64,000 nucleotides of DNA from Thermoanaerobacterium butyriciformans (GCF_017874545.1 NZ_JAGGLT010000005.1:1-64000), one strand, 5' to 3'. Positions 33,373 to 41,923 are shown, numbered from the stretch's first letter. Notes: generated from the letters alone by a model not told the origin. Made by a program: numbers and translations.

Positions 33373-33914
33373 ATCTCAAATAATTTGTCACCTGTTTCTA
33401 AATCTATGATATAAACATCATCATCTTCAATTATACCTATCGTGTTTAATTTATCGTATCTTTTGCTCAAAGATGTAGAACCTGGATTTATAATTATGCA
33501 ATTATCTAATTCCTTCAATACAGGTACATGAGTATGTCCTGTTATAAAATAATCTAATTTGTATCTGGAAATTAAATCTTGTATTACGCTTTCAGTAATC
33601 TGATCTCCATGCTGTATTAAAAACCTTTTGTTTTCAATCACTGCAAAGACATAAGGCGATTGAATAGGGATGTTCAATACCATTTGATCAACAGATGCAT
33701 CACAGTTGCCTCTGGATATTAAAATAGGTATGCTACAATCATTTAAAGCTCCAATAAGTTTTTTAGGATTGTATCCTGACGGAATATCATTTCTAGGTCC
33801 ATGATATAATACATCACCTGCATGCATTATTAAATCAGCATCTTGAAGATAGCTAATGGCTTTTCCCCACGATGTATAATCGCCGTGTGTATCGCTTATT
33901 ATCCCGATTTTCAT
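33363..33914 (-). CDS. YfcE-type metallophosphoesterase
   Basis: A 183-residue calcineurin-like phosphoesterase with the dimetal-site motifs in order: IISDTHGD (about 5), HAGDVLYHG (about 33), ISRGNCD (about 66), QHGDQ (about 99) and FITGHTHVPV (about 121), with the terminal NPGST motif. YfcE relatives cleave phosphodiesters; the true substrate is unknown. ATG 33914 follows AAAGGAGATG. It is third in line behind queT and queF on the same strand, with a 50-base gap, and so may be cotranscribed under the preQ1 riboswitch. A second phosphoesterase of this family is encoded at 46.4 kb. Confidence 0.88.
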   Translation of the reverse strand: MKIGIISDTHGDYTSWGKAISYLQDADLIMHAGDVLYHGPRNDIPSGYNPKKLIGALNDCSIPILISRGNCDASVDQMVLNIPIQSPYVFAVIENKRFLIQHGDQITESVIQDLISRYKLDYFITGHTHVPVLKELDNCIIINPGSTSLSKRYDKLNTIGIIEDDDVYIIDLETGDKLFEIKK

Positions 33915-33963
33915 GTATTGCATCTCCTTTAACGCCAACTGATATCTATATTATATCACAAAA

Positions 33964-34458
33964 TCACCTGTTATCCACTTTTTCAGGGTACATATCATGG
34001 TAAAAAAGCCTTTTTTGTGCCACATCTTCCCACTTCGTACCAGGCCTTCCATAGTTACAGTAAGGATCTATAGATATTCCACCTCTTGGAGTGAACTTGC
34101 CCCAAACCTCGATGTATTTTGGATCCAACAGTTTTATTAAATCCTTCATGATTATGTTTACGCAGTCTTCATGAAAATCCCCGTGATTTCTAAAGCTAAA
34201 AAGATATAGCTTTAAAGATTTGCTTTCAACCATTAATTTATCAGGCACGTATGAAATATATATTGTTGCAAAGTCCGGCTGTCCAGTTTTCGGGCAAAGA
34301 CTTGTAAATTCAGGACAATTAAACTTTACAAAATAGTCATTTTCCTGATGTTTATTTGGAAATGTTTCAAGCAGAGATGGATCGTAATCGAAAATATATT
34401 TAGTGTCTTTTTTGCCAAGCTGTGATAATTCATCTAGTTCTTTTTTATCTCTAGACAT
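33964..34458 (-). CDS. queF: NADPH-dependent 7-cyano-7-deazaguanine reductase (preQ0 to preQ1)
   Basis: A 164-residue QueF of the unimodular type. The catalytic Cys is in [14 protein letters not shown] (about 52), within the family-defining TSLCP motif; the NADPH contact motif [16 protein letters not shown] follows near 75-90, and HEDCVNII near 94. QueF reduces the nitrile of preQ0 to the aminomethyl group of preQ1, the intermediate that Tgt inserts in tRNA. Start ATG 34458 follows GGAGTGTGG. It lies 19 bases past queT and together they sit behind a preQ1-sensing riboswitch, consistent with this assignment. Confidence 0.94.
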   Translation of the reverse strand: MSRDKKELDELSQLGKKDTKYIFDYDPSLLETFPNKHQENDYFVKFNCPEFTSLCPKTGQPDFATIYISYVPDKLMVESKSLKLYLFSFRNHGDFHEDCVNIIMKDLIKLLDPKYIEVWGKFTPRGGISIDPYCNYGRPGTKWEDVAQKRLFYHDMYPEKVDNR

Positions 34459-34477
34459 AATAATCCACACTCCATTA

Positions 34478-34966
34478 TCATATTTTATTTCTTAGCTGTT
34501 TTACTAAGATGACACCAACTATTCCGGGAATAATCTGCCCTACTGTAACACTTATAGCCAGCAAATAATACGGAATTTTGAGCAAAAACGAAAGCCAAAT
34601 CGGTACGATTAAACCAGGAAATAATATTATAGGAATTGAAATAAACCAGTCATTTAAATTATTTTTCTTGATCATATAAACCGCATATGATGTCAAAATG
34701 CCTACGAAAAAACCTCCAATCATATCAGGAAGGCCTAAATTTCCCATCAAAATATTGCTTAGCATGTTGCTTAAACCCATTGGCAGTATTAAAAATGAAA
34801 AAATAGCTGTCAGTGCATAAATTGACGTTGCTATTCTTATCTGATACTGTCCAAATGCAAAATTCTGTGTTAAGTACATTACAACTAGGTACATCGCCAT
34901 TACTACACCGGAAATGGTTAACTTTTGTGTTACTGTATACTGTTTTTTCAAAAATCCGCTTTTCAT
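34478..34966 (-). CDS. queT: QueT-family queuosine precursor transporter
   Basis: A 162-residue membrane protein with about five transmembrane helices (about 18-35, 48-66, 75-93, 105-125, 131-155) and the QueT signature in which [19 protein letters not shown] sits near 75. QueT is the substrate-binding S component of an ECF transporter for preQ1 or preQ0, so it should pair with the shared EcfA/T module encoded elsewhere. Heading the queT-queF unit behind the preQ1 riboswitch supports the role. A gap of 15 bases contains the ribosome site AAGGAGGTAAAC. Assignment is firm at family level. Confidence 0.9.
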   Translation of the reverse strand: MKSGFLKKQYTVTQKLTISGVVMAMYLVVMYLTQNFAFGQYQIRIATSIYALTAIFSFLILPMGLSNMLSNILMGNLGLPDMIGGFFVGILTSYAVYMIKKNNLNDWFISIPIILFPGLIVPIWLSFLLKIPYYLLAISVTVGQIIPGIVGVILVKQLRNKI

Positions 34967-35039
34967 TGTTTACCTCCTTAAATTTTTTGCGTTCTCACAT
35001 CCTTCCATAAACAAAATAAACTATAAAAGCAGAAATTTA

Positions 35040-35064
35040 CAAAAAAAGAGCACAACCTGTGCTC
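35040..35064 (-). terminator. Riboswitch-controlled intrinsic terminator
   Basis: GAGCACA / TGTGCTC around ACC, with a seven-T run (minus strand, 35041-35047), lies 28 bases after the preQ1 aptamer and before queT. An upstream GCAAA-TACTAC-TTTGC hairpin lies between aptamer and terminator. This is the expected OFF-structure of a transcription-terminating riboswitch. Confidence 0.88.
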
Positions 35065-35091
35065 CTATATGCAAATACTACTTTGCGAATT

Positions 35092-35131
35092 CCATAGTTT
35101 TGTTTATAGACAGGATGGTTTCGAACTGTCT
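35092..35131 (-). promoter_or_regulatory. preQ1-I riboswitch aptamer
   Basis: On the minus strand the segment reads AGACAG, a TTCGAAACCATC loop, CTGTCT, then ATAAACAAAACTATGG. The first and third parts pair (P1), and CCAT in the loop can pair with ATGG at the 3' end (the H-type pseudoknot). The A-rich tail matches the class I preQ1 consensus, for example that of Thermoanaerobacter tengcongensis. It precedes queT, a preQ1/preQ0 transporter gene. Ligand binding is inferred from this consensus. Confidence 0.88.
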
Positions 35132-35147
35132 TATTCAATTATTATAT

Positions 35148-35176
35148 ATTTTAACATCATTATTTTATTTATACAA
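35148..35176 (-). promoter_or_regulatory. Promoter of the queT operon
   Basis: On the minus strand, TTGTAT (35171-35176) and TAAAAT (35148-35153) are separated by 17 bases. Transcription would begin a few bases before the aptamer. A plausible but imperfect sigma-A promoter. Confidence 0.6.
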
Positions 35177-35217
35177 GATGTCTTGCAAAATCGGCGTCAC
35201 AGCATAAATTCTTCATA

Positions 35218-36189
35218 TTAACTGATAATCACATTATCATTTTTTAGTTCTTTAACACTTTTTGCATCAGGACTTGTATTTTTCCAGTACTCCATAAAAA
35301 AGACGATAAATACACTTAACATTAGGCCCAGTATAAAAGCAATAGCCATATTTAATAGTTTTTTTGGTGATACAGGCTTATCTGGAACGATAGCTTTTGA
35401 TGTTATTAGTATGCCTTGTTCTCCTAAATTTGATGCTTTTACAAGTTGAAGCATATTGTATTTTTCCATCATTATATCTCTTGTATTCTTCAATAAATTT
35501 AGTTTTGTTTGGTTTTGTTCGTACTTTGTCTTATCTGATGGGTCCGTCTCATTTAATTCATTTGTTGCTGACTCTATCTTTGTGTTCTGCAAATTTATGA
35601 GACTTTCTATTGTGCTTAAAAGCTTATCTGTCTGCCTATTATTTCTTGAAATTATATAAGATTTAAAATTTGATGCTATGGTGTCAGCAATCTTAGCAGC
35701 TAGTTTAGGATCATTCTCTTTTACCGTTATTGTTATTAAATTTGTATTGTCTATGGCCTGTACATCAATTTCATTTTTGAAGTTATCAAGTGTATATTTT
35801 TTCGGATCTAATTTTAGTTGCTTTATTGTATCCAATAACACTTGAGGATTTGTAACTTCTTCTTTATATGTATTTACAGACATGTCTTGATACTTCAATA
35901 TAGATGACAATAAGTACGACAAATCTTTATCGGCTGTGTCGCTTTGTATCATAGACCCATCACTGGTATTTTGATTAGGTAAAATTACAGTTGTATTAGA
36001 ACCAAAAAATCCTGTCTGTGGCGTAACATCTGAAACGCTTAATGTCGTTGATGCTTCATACGTTGGTTTAATTACAAAAAAACTCAATATACCTGCTATT
36101 AATACAGATATAATGGTAATTGACGCAATCAGCTTTCGACCTTTCCATATGATTTCCAATAACTCTCTTAATGATATTTCTTCTTCCAT
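35218..36189 (-). CDS. Wzz/YveK-like polysaccharide chain-length determinant
   Basis: About 323 residues. The Wzz layout is clear: a short cytoplasmic N-terminus (ISLRELLEIIWKGRK), a membrane helix (about 24-45, ending SFFVIKPTYEAS, with the typical Pro-rich tail), a large helical periplasm-like domain (about 50-275), and a second helix (about 285-305) with a short cytoplasmic tail. These proteins set chain length of capsular or exopolysaccharide. It lacks the C-terminal tyrosine-kinase domain. AGGAGG precedes two ATGs, and 36189 has the better spacing. It sits directly behind galU (11-base gap), so both probably serve surface glycan formation. Confidence 0.87.
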   Translation of the reverse strand: MEEEISLRELLEIIWKGRKLIASITIISVLIAGILSFFVIKPTYEASTTLSVSDVTPQTGFFGSNTTVILPNQNTSDGSMIQSDTADKDLSYLLSSILKYQDMSVNTYKEEVTNPQVLLDTIKQLKLDPKKYTLDNFKNEIDVQAIDNTNLITITVKENDPKLAAKIADTIASNFKSYIISRNNRQTDKLLSTIESLINLQNTKIESATNELNETDPSDKTKYEQNQTKLNLLKNTRDIMMEKYNMLQLVKASNLGEQGILITSKAIVPDKPVSPKKLLNMAIAFILGLMLSVFIVFFMEYWKNTSPDAKSVKELKNDNVIIS

Positions 36190-36199
36190 CATGTTCCTC

Positions 36200-37120
36200 C
36201 TATTTTCGTTTGTTATTTTCACTGCATGCTGCGACTTCTACATCATTTTTATCGGCAGCTTTTACTATTTCATTTAGATATTTAAGCAATTCATTTTTTA
36301 GATCTTCTCTTTTTAACGCATATTCAATAGTTGCTTTTAAAAACCCCATTCTATCGCCCACATCATACCTCTTGCCTTCAAAATTATATGCATATATTGC
36401 TTCATAGTTTAATAAGACTTTAAGTGCATCAGTAAGCTGTATTTCTCCACCTGCTCCAGGCCTTAAGTCTTTTAGTATATCAAATATCTTTGGTGATATT
36501 ATATACCTTCCAAGTATGGCCATGTTTGACGGTGCTTCTTCTTTTTTTGGCTTCTCTACTAGGTTGTTTACTCTATACAGCCTATCATCAATCATGTTGG
36601 CATCTACTATGCCGTATTTGTCTACTTCACTCTTTGGTACTTCTTGTACGCCTATTATAGAGCAGTTGTATCTTTCGTACTGTTCTATCATCTGCTTCAA
36701 TACAGGTACTTCTGCATCAACTATATCGTCCCCTAAAAGAACTGCAAATGGCTCATCTCCTACAAATGTATGTGCACAATAAATGGCATGACCAAGTCCT
36801 TTCGGCTCTTTTTGCCTTATATAATGTATATCCACCATATTTGTTATATCTTCAACAAGATTTAAAAGATTTTCTTTGCCTTTTTTCTTAAGCTCCAATT
36901 CTAATTCTACAGATTTGTCGAAATGGTCCTCTATGGCTCTTTTGTTTCTTCCTGTTATTATGAGTATATCTTCTATGCCAGAGTTTACAGCTTCTTCTAC
37001 TATATATTGTATAGTGGGCTTATCAACTATTGGTAGCATTTCTTTTGGCTGTGCTTTTGTTGCAGGCAAAAACCTAGTTCCAAGTCCTGCCGCTGGAATT
37101 ATCGCTTTTCTTATTTTCAT
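36200..37120 (-). CDS. galU: UTP-glucose-1-phosphate uridylyltransferase
   Basis: A 306-residue enzyme making UDP-glucose from UTP and glucose-1-phosphate. The nucleotidyltransferase signature [23 protein letters not shown] (split here as [12 protein letters not shown] and KAQPKEMLP) lies at residues 5-27; [13 protein letters not shown]... region and LGDDIV (about 110) hold the Mg site, and GRYIISP plus [10 protein letters not shown] (about 200-250) bind sugar phosphate. Length is normal. Its stop codon overlaps the ribosome site of the wzz-like gene, so the two are cotranscribed. UDP-glucose feeds capsule, teichoic acid and glycolipid synthesis. Very firm assignment. Confidence 0.96.
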   Translation of the reverse strand: MKIRKAIIPAAGLGTRFLPATKAQPKEMLPIVDKPTIQYIVEEAVNSGIEDILIITGRNKRAIEDHFDKSVELELELKKKGKENLLNLVEDITNMVDIHYIRQKEPKGLGHAIYCAHTFVGDEPFAVLLGDDIVDAEVPVLKQMIEQYERYNCSIIGVQEVPKSEVDKYGIVDANMIDDRLYRVNNLVEKPKKEEAPSNMAILGRYIISPKIFDILKDLRPGAGGEIQLTDALKVLLNYEAIYAYNFEGKRYDVGDRMGFLKATIEYALKREDLKNELLKYLNEIVKAADKNDVEVAACSENNKRK

Positions 37121-37325
37121 ATGTATTCCTCCATTATTTTAAAGTAAAATATGGCTTTTTGCAATACTACCTAAGGATCTTCCTTAACAAAAATAAGAAG
37201 CATGACGAGCCACTATTAAAGTAATCTCGCAATGCTCCCTTTTAAAATTATAATTAGTAATTGTTTCAAAATTATTAAATATTTGTGTGAATTTTATGTG
37301 AAATCTATAATTTGATTTTTAGATG

Positions 37326-37496
37326 TTACATGCTTAATTTTTCATCGATCTTGTTTTTGTCGCCTACTTTTCCCGACAAAAGAATTGATAAAAGCATAAA
37401 TAAAATTCCAAAACCTGCTAAAATAAGTAAGTCATTTATTATTAAAGTATAGTTTGACCCTGATATGGCTTCTCTTAGAGCCTGTGTCCCATACGT
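37326..37496 (-). pseudogene. C-terminal remnant of YhgE/Pip or ABC-2-like membrane protein
   Basis: The 420-base gap right of galU is not empty: one minus-strand frame, ending at a stop at 37326-37328, reads TYGTQALREAISGSN, then YTLIINDLLILAGFGILFML, a final membrane helix and a short basic tail. This matches the C-terminal end of YhgE/Pip and ABC-2 permease-like proteins (LPMTYVVQGLR... type). No start or earlier domains exist, and only poly-A-rich DNA lies between it and the DNRLRE gene. It is a decayed end of a gene that once extended to the right. The remaining gap DNA to 37120 shows only a weak imperfect hairpin near 37190-37240. Confidence 0.55.
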
Positions 37497-37541
37497 ATTA
37501 ATTATTATAATGCATTTTTTTAATTTTTGCTGTTTTTTTTA

Positions 37542-38417
37542 TCAAACTTGTGCTTCAAACCAAACCGTTATATTCGCCGCTTTCCCTATTTCTTTATTTT
37601 TAAAAGACAATTTAGTATATTGAGAAAAAAAATATGGTACTAATGTCGCAGTTTTTCCAGGATCTAAAACAATTTCTTCACTGTCTTCAATCCAAACATC
37701 ATCACCAGGACTTATCAAGAGCTTAATTATAACGGGATTTTCACTTGTATTATATACAAAATACGTAAATTTACTGTACGATGAACAATCATTTATATCT
37801 GTATAGTTTTCTTCATCTTGTGATACATAAAACGATTTTGTTTTTACAAATCTTCTGTCATTTAATGTGAACGGCGTTCCCGTTATATAAGTCAGTTGTA
37901 GTATTGGTCTTAAAGAAACATTAATGCTTTCATCTTTAGAATAAAAGCTTTTTGTCTCTAAATTCTGTATTTCCGGCGTTCTAAGCATTACTCCATTGTT
38001 TGCATAAAGTCCATTAATCCATCCTTTCGCTATATTCGTAATATTCCATCCATACCATCCCTCGCTGGTTATAGCTTTAGTCGATCCAAATACTGTTTCA
38101 TCAATATTTGGCGCATTATTCCATGTGGCGGTATTTTCATCCCATTCATCAATAATTAAAAATGGTGTTACATACGCTGGTATGCTATCATTTGTCGTAT
38201 AATTAATATAAAGCTTCAAAATTGCTTCAACAATAAGTGAATCTGGCGGTAATATACCAAGATCAAATTGTATCAGAGCTCTGTACACTGATTTACCAGA
38301 AGAACCAATATAATACCTTCCAATCCAAAGTTTTGGATCCCTCCCTCTGTTGCTTGTTGGATATCCTGATTCTAAAGCCGTATCCTTTGACGATGGCTGT
38401 ATAATAATAGTCGGCAT
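37542..38417 (-). CDS. DNRLRE-domain protein with DUF6385-like C-terminal domain
   Basis: A 291-residue protein. Residues 1-180 match DNRLRE (CBM96-like) domains: an N-terminal DTA...GYPTSNRGRDPKLWIG, then YRALIQFDLGILPPDS and the EDW-type motif IIDEWDENTATWNN, and near the end SLRPILQLTYITG. Residues 185-291 look like DUF6385 (YFVYNTSENPVIIKLLISP, EIVLDPGKTATLVPYF). There is no signal peptide. Such proteins are known from Firmicute surface or spore appendage contexts, though biochemical function is unknown. It lies 57 bases past a GT2 gene and near another DUF6385 protein, suggesting a shared structure. Confidence 0.75.
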   Translation of the reverse strand: MPTIIIQPSSKDTALESGYPTSNRGRDPKLWIGRYYIGSSGKSVYRALIQFDLGILPPDSLIVEAILKLYINYTTNDSIPAYVTPFLIIDEWDENTATWNNAPNIDETVFGSTKAITSEGWYGWNITNIAKGWINGLYANNGVMLRTPEIQNLETKSFYSKDESINVSLRPILQLTYITGTPFTLNDRRFVKTKSFYVSQDEENYTDINDCSSYSKFTYFVYNTSENPVIIKLLISPGDDVWIEDSEEIVLDPGKTATLVPYFFSQYTKLSFKNKEIGKAANITVWFEAQV

Positions 38418-38474
38418 TGCACCACCCCTTAGACAAAGCCAAAATTTTGATTTTAGTTCGCTGGAATTTATAGA

Positions 38475-40253
38475 TCATGCATCAATCTTCTCAGTCTTTT
38501 GGCTGCACAAAATTTTTAATATCATTAACCCTTCATCGTCGATTACATCAAAAAGTTTCATTGAACGCGTTAATTCCTCTTCCGCAAGTTTATATGCACC
38601 ATGCCGAAAATAAAGTTTGCCAAGTTTCAATAATACATCTTTTTCATTAACCATATTAAGCATGTTCAATGATTTCTCAAACAAATCAAATTCTTGAATA
38701 TCAAATAGCTTTTCAAATATTAAAAAGATTATATCTGTATATATGCGAGTATCTTTTTCATCTAATGGGGATAGTATACCATCTTTAACCAATAAAGCAA
38801 ATTTAAAACACACTCTATATGCTTCTATAAAATCCCTTTTCAATATTGTCATTGGCTTTTTGATGTTTTTACCAGTTAATAATCGGCAAATGATATTGTC
38901 AATAGCACTATCACATGAATATTCTCCACCGTCAATCATATCAAAATACTCAACTGATTCATTATATCTGTGCAAATACATCAATGTTCTTCCTTTTATA
39001 TAATATGTTATATTATTTTTCAATGAATCTAGTGCCATGTCAATACATTTTAGAGATTGCTGATATCTGCCGTTTAAAAATAATATATCACTTAGAATTA
39101 CATATGATTCAGGTGAACCGTCAAAGTGTGACATGATCTTTTTTATAGCGGTATTTTCATCATATTTCTTAAAATAAGCATTTGATAGTCTGTACAGTAT
39201 GACTTTATTTAATGGATTCAGTTTTAATGAATTTATATAGCTTATAATGGCATTATCATATTCTTTCATATCCATATAAACTTCACCCATCGCATAATAA
39301 GCTTTGAATCCACCTACACCTGTTATAAACCTATCTATAAGCGGCGGATCCCCCATGTCTATACATTTTCTAAAACATTGTATAGCTTCTTGAAATTTAT
39401 TAATCCTATGATGCAGCATACCTTTTAAAAACACGACATCAGTTACGTTAGGATACTCCTCTATTGACTTATTGCATAAATTAAAAGCTTCGTCAATTTT
39501 GTTTAATTGATTTAAGCACATTATCATCCTGACAATAAGTTTAGTCGTGTATCCCGTCTTGACATTTTTTAGAGTATCTAAAGACTTTTTAAAATAATTA
39601 TAAGCACATTCATAATTACCTAGTGCCATGTATTCTGTTCCCATATTGAAGTTGTGAAAAGGATTATCCGGATCTTTTCTAAGCTCTTTCTTTAGTATTG
39701 TCATATTTCTATTTCTCTTATCTTTGTCCTTAATATTTTTGTTTAGATAGCCATAATGATAAACTTTTATGGGCACTTCTGCTACATTGCCACCGTGTTT
39801 TAATATAGGCATAAGGATTTGTTCGTGAATTGCTCCAACAAATCTGTACTCAGGCCTATTTTTTATAATTCTTACATTTAGATTTGAAAGGGCATCTGTT
39901 CCCGGCTTATCACCTACATAGCTTATTGTTTCAAATAAATATGCATCTATTTTTTCATCTTCTAAAAGCTTCTTTATTTTCTTTCTATCTTCTCGATCTA
40001 TCTCATCATCAGCATCCATCAATAAAATCCAATCACCGTTAGCTTTGTCTAATGAAAAATTTCTAGCCGCACTAAAATCATTATTCCATTTATAATAAAA
40101 AACATCAGCCCCAAAGCTTTTGGCAATATCTACTGTCCTATCATTGCTTCCTGTATCAACAATGATAATCTCGTCGACTATATCTTTAACACTTTCTAAA
40201 CATCGTCCAAGGTTATTTTCCTCATTTTTTACGATCATACACAAACTCAGCAT
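38475..40253 (-). CDS. GT2 glycosyltransferase fused to TPR repeats
   Basis: About 592 residues. The N-terminal GT-A domain starts LSLCMIVKNEENNLGRCL, with IIIVDTGSNDRT near 40 and the DXD-like DADDEID near 90. From about 200 to 560 there are TPR-like repeats (FNMGTEYMALGNYECAYNYF, AYYAMGEVYMDMKEYDNAI). TPR-linked glycosyltransferases often act on proteins, including flagellin or spore-surface glycoproteins, with the repeats binding the acceptor. It lies between a DNRLRE/DUF6385 protein gene and a broken DUF6385 gene, so these are natural acceptors (inference). ATG 40253 follows GAAAGGAGGATTTAT. Confidence 0.85.
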   Translation of the reverse strand: MLSLCMIVKNEENNLGRCLESVKDIVDEIIIVDTGSNDRTVDIAKSFGADVFYYKWNNDFSAARNFSLDKANGDWILLMDADDEIDREDRKKIKKLLEDEKIDAYLFETISYVGDKPGTDALSNLNVRIIKNRPEYRFVGAIHEQILMPILKHGGNVAEVPIKVYHYGYLNKNIKDKDKRNRNMTILKKELRKDPDNPFHNFNMGTEYMALGNYECAYNYFKKSLDTLKNVKTGYTTKLIVRMIMCLNQLNKIDEAFNLCNKSIEEYPNVTDVVFLKGMLHHRINKFQEAIQCFRKCIDMGDPPLIDRFITGVGGFKAYYAMGEVYMDMKEYDNAIISYINSLKLNPLNKVILYRLSNAYFKKYDENTAIKKIMSHFDGSPESYVILSDILFLNGRYQQSLKCIDMALDSLKNNITYYIKGRTLMYLHRYNESVEYFDMIDGGEYSCDSAIDNIICRLLTGKNIKKPMTILKRDFIEAYRVCFKFALLVKDGILSPLDEKDTRIYTDIIFLIFEKLFDIQEFDLFEKSLNMLNMVNEKDVLLKLGKLYFRHGAYKLAEEELTRSMKLFDVIDDEGLMILKILCSQKTEKIDA

Positions 40254-40276
40254 ATAAATCCTCCTTTCGAAAATAC

Positions 40277-40295
40277 ATGGGGCATAAAGCCCCAT
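40277..40295 (-). terminator. Hairpin between the DUF6385 gene and the GT2 gene
   Basis: ATGGGGC / GCCCCAT around a five-base loop lies between the two genes. On the minus strand it is not followed by a strong T-run, so it would act as an attenuator or processing site rather than a full terminator; on the plus strand the T-run is better. Confidence 0.5.
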
Positions 40296-40297
40296 TT

Positions 40298-40956
40298 TTA
40301 AACCTGCGCATTGTAGTAAAATTCTGCTGTAGCTGCAGCACCACCTGTATCATAATATAGCCTTGTATATTGCATAAATTTTACAGCTGTCAAAACTGTA
40401 ATAGATCCTCCTGCCAAATTAATGCTTGTTGTATCATCAACAAAATAAAATAAGTGTCAGTCGTTGTTGGACTTATCTGCAGTTTAACAGCAATGGTGTT
40501 AGTTCCTGTATTTGTAATATAATATGAATACATGGATTTATTACCTGTATTTTCTATTAAAACAACACCTGTACCAGTCACTCCTGCAATAGCAGTAGAA
40601 TCTTCTAAAAATGTTCTACTTCCAAGCGTAACTGAATCAGTTGAAGCAGTGATAGGTCTTATATCTAATGCTGATGCCGTCACAGTAACTGTACCTGCAA
40701 CTGTCACAGACCCACTGCTTATGGTTACAGAATCTGTTGCCCCCGTAAGAGGCCTTATATCAAAATTTGATGAAGTCACCGTCAACGTTCCTTGGGCTGT
40801 TACAGTGCCTGCTACTGTCACAGAACCATCGACAGTCGACAAAAGCTTTCCTGTAGTCGGATCTAATAGCAAAGGTGTTGGTGTTGTACCCTGCATACCG
40901 TGTATAAGTGTCTTAAGCTGTTCGGCAACTGGATTAAATACTATATTGTTAGGCAT
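40298..40956 (-). pseudogene. Frameshifted DUF6385-like repeat surface protein
   Basis: The frame begins MPNNIVFNPVAEQLKTL and carries two imperfect repeats of about 35 residues, each GSVTVAGTVT... then (F/L)DIRP(L/I)T, followed by a DUF6385-like domain (GTGVVLIENTGNKSMYSYYIT). It ends at 40390 with 14 residues of unrelated sequence. If two frames are joined at 40442-40451, the protein continues DDTTSINLAGGSITVLTAV and ends FYYNAQV at 40298, like the DUF6385 end of the neighbour, where the stop is preceded by EAQV. The break is a duplicated AAAAT. GGGGAGGGGATTTAT precedes the ATG. It is either a recent pseudogene or a phase-variable gene. Confidence 0.75.
40442..40451 (-). repeat. (AAAAT)x2 tandem at the frameshift
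   Basis: Two adjacent AAAAT units (plus strand) lie exactly where the DUF6385-like frame breaks; removing one unit restores the frame. Short direct repeats of this kind arise and collapse by replication slippage. Confidence 0.8.
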
Positions 40957-41161
40957 ATAAATCCCCTCCCCTTTTATATATTATTAATACATACAAATTT
41001 TGTTGCTTGTACATATATATTTCAAGCAATATTATTTTGCTATTTCCATAAAAATACCCAAAACTTTACTTTAGATAATTGACATATAGCACTTATTTAA
41101 AGTACTATTAAATTTAGTAATGTAAATCGTTAAAACATATGCAAAGTGGGGAGTGTAAGAT

Positions 41162-41617
41162 ATGTCTGTAGAAGCAGTAAAAAATTTTTTTGAAAAAAAT
41201 AATATAAATATCGAAATAAAAATACTTAAAGACACAAGCACCGTCGAAAAAGCTGCAAATGCGATTGGTGTGGAACCTGGAGAAATTGCAAAATCTATGC
41301 TTTTCAAATTGAAAAACAAATGTATTATGATTATACTAGCTGGCGACAAAAAAATAGACAACAGAAAATTCAAAGATACTTTTCATTGCAAAGCAAGAAT
41401 GGTACCACCTGAGGAAGTCCTTGAAATAACAGGGCACCCTGTAGGAGGTGTATGCCCATATGGATTAAAAACAGATATCGATATTTATTATGACATATCA
41501 TTAAAAAATTATAAAATTGTATATCCAGCAGCCGGTGATGTAAACGCCGCAGTAGCTGTAAAAGTAGATGACTTGGATAAAATAGTCAAAGGAGAATGGA
41601 TCGATGTATCCAAATAA
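41162..41617 (+). CDS. YbaK/EbsC-family aminoacyl-tRNA deacylase
   Basis: A 151-residue trans-editing protein that hydrolyses mischarged aminoacyl-tRNA (Cys-tRNA-Pro in the YbaK type). Family motifs: STVEKAANAIGVEPGEIAKSM (about 26-46; the Lys is catalytic in YbaK), KIDNRKFKDTF, and TGHPVGGVCPYGL (about 88), which corresponds to the conserved GhxxGgvsPfG. The ATG lies after AGTGGGGAGTGTAAGAT. It is read divergently from the DUF6385-like gene and is followed by tRNA-Leu. Which misacylated tRNA it edits cannot be determined. Confidence 0.9.
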   Translation: MSVEAVKNFFEKNNINIEIKILKDTSTVEKAANAIGVEPGEIAKSMLFKLKNKCIMIILAGDKKIDNRKFKDTFHCKARMVPPEEVLEITGHPVGGVCPYGLKTDIDIYYDISLKNYKIVYPAAGDVNAAVAVKVDDLDKIVKGEWIDVSK

Positions 41618-41635
41618 CGCTCCCTAAACAAACTC

Positions 41636-41664
41636 TTGACATTTCAATAAATATTAATTATACT
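41636..41664 (+). promoter_or_regulatory. Promoter of tRNA-Leu
   Basis: TTGACA at 41636-41641 and TATACT at 41659-41664 with a 17-base spacer, about 30 bases before the tRNA 5' end. Good sigma-A match. Confidence 0.85.
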
Positions 41665-41697
41665 ACTATTGTTGAGGTTAATAGCTCAATTTTATAT

Positions 41698-41781
41698 GCG
41701 GATGTGGCGGAACTGGCAGACGCGCTAGACTTAGGATCTAGTGTCTTTGACGTGGGGGTTCAAATCCCTTCATCCGCACCA
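41698..41781 (+). tRNA. tRNA-Leu (anticodon TAG)
   Basis: Acceptor stem GCGGATG / CATCCGC, anticodon stem CTAGA / TCTAG with loop CTTAGGA giving anticodon TAG (reads CUN), a long variable arm typical of leucine tRNA, T-arm GGGGGTTCAAATCCC and an encoded 3' ACCA. The gene has its own promoter and terminator and is separate from the eight-gene cluster. Confidence 0.97.
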
Positions 41782-41795
41782 ATTAAAAATGTTGT

Positions 41796-41818
41796 GGAGA
41801 GATTATTCTCCATTTTTT
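41796..41818 (+). terminator. Terminator after tRNA-Leu
   Basis: GGAGA / TCTCC around GATTAT, followed by a six-T run, 15 bases past the tRNA end. Confidence 0.8.
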
Positions 41819-41857
41819 ATTAACTATTTAACTTAAGTGGAATATTTGCATGTCAAC

Positions 41858-41897
41858 AAAGGCGTTGATCGGTTTATCTGATCAGCGCTTTATTTTT
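41858..41897 (+). terminator. Second hairpin upstream of the MCP gene
   Basis: GCGTTGATC / GATCAGCGC, 9 bp with one G-T pair, followed by T-rich DNA. It lies 27 bases before the MCP start. It could be a back-up terminator for the tRNA, or a hairpin in the leader of the MCP gene. Confidence 0.6.
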
Positions 41898-41923
41898 ATA
41901 CAAATGAAAAAGAGGTGTAATAT

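Noticed and set aside
37542-40956. Prophage tail module
   Set aside because: Thr/Val-rich repeat proteins can look like tail fibres, but no terminase, portal, capsid or integrase is nearby, and the glycosyltransferase fits a surface glycoprotein setting better.
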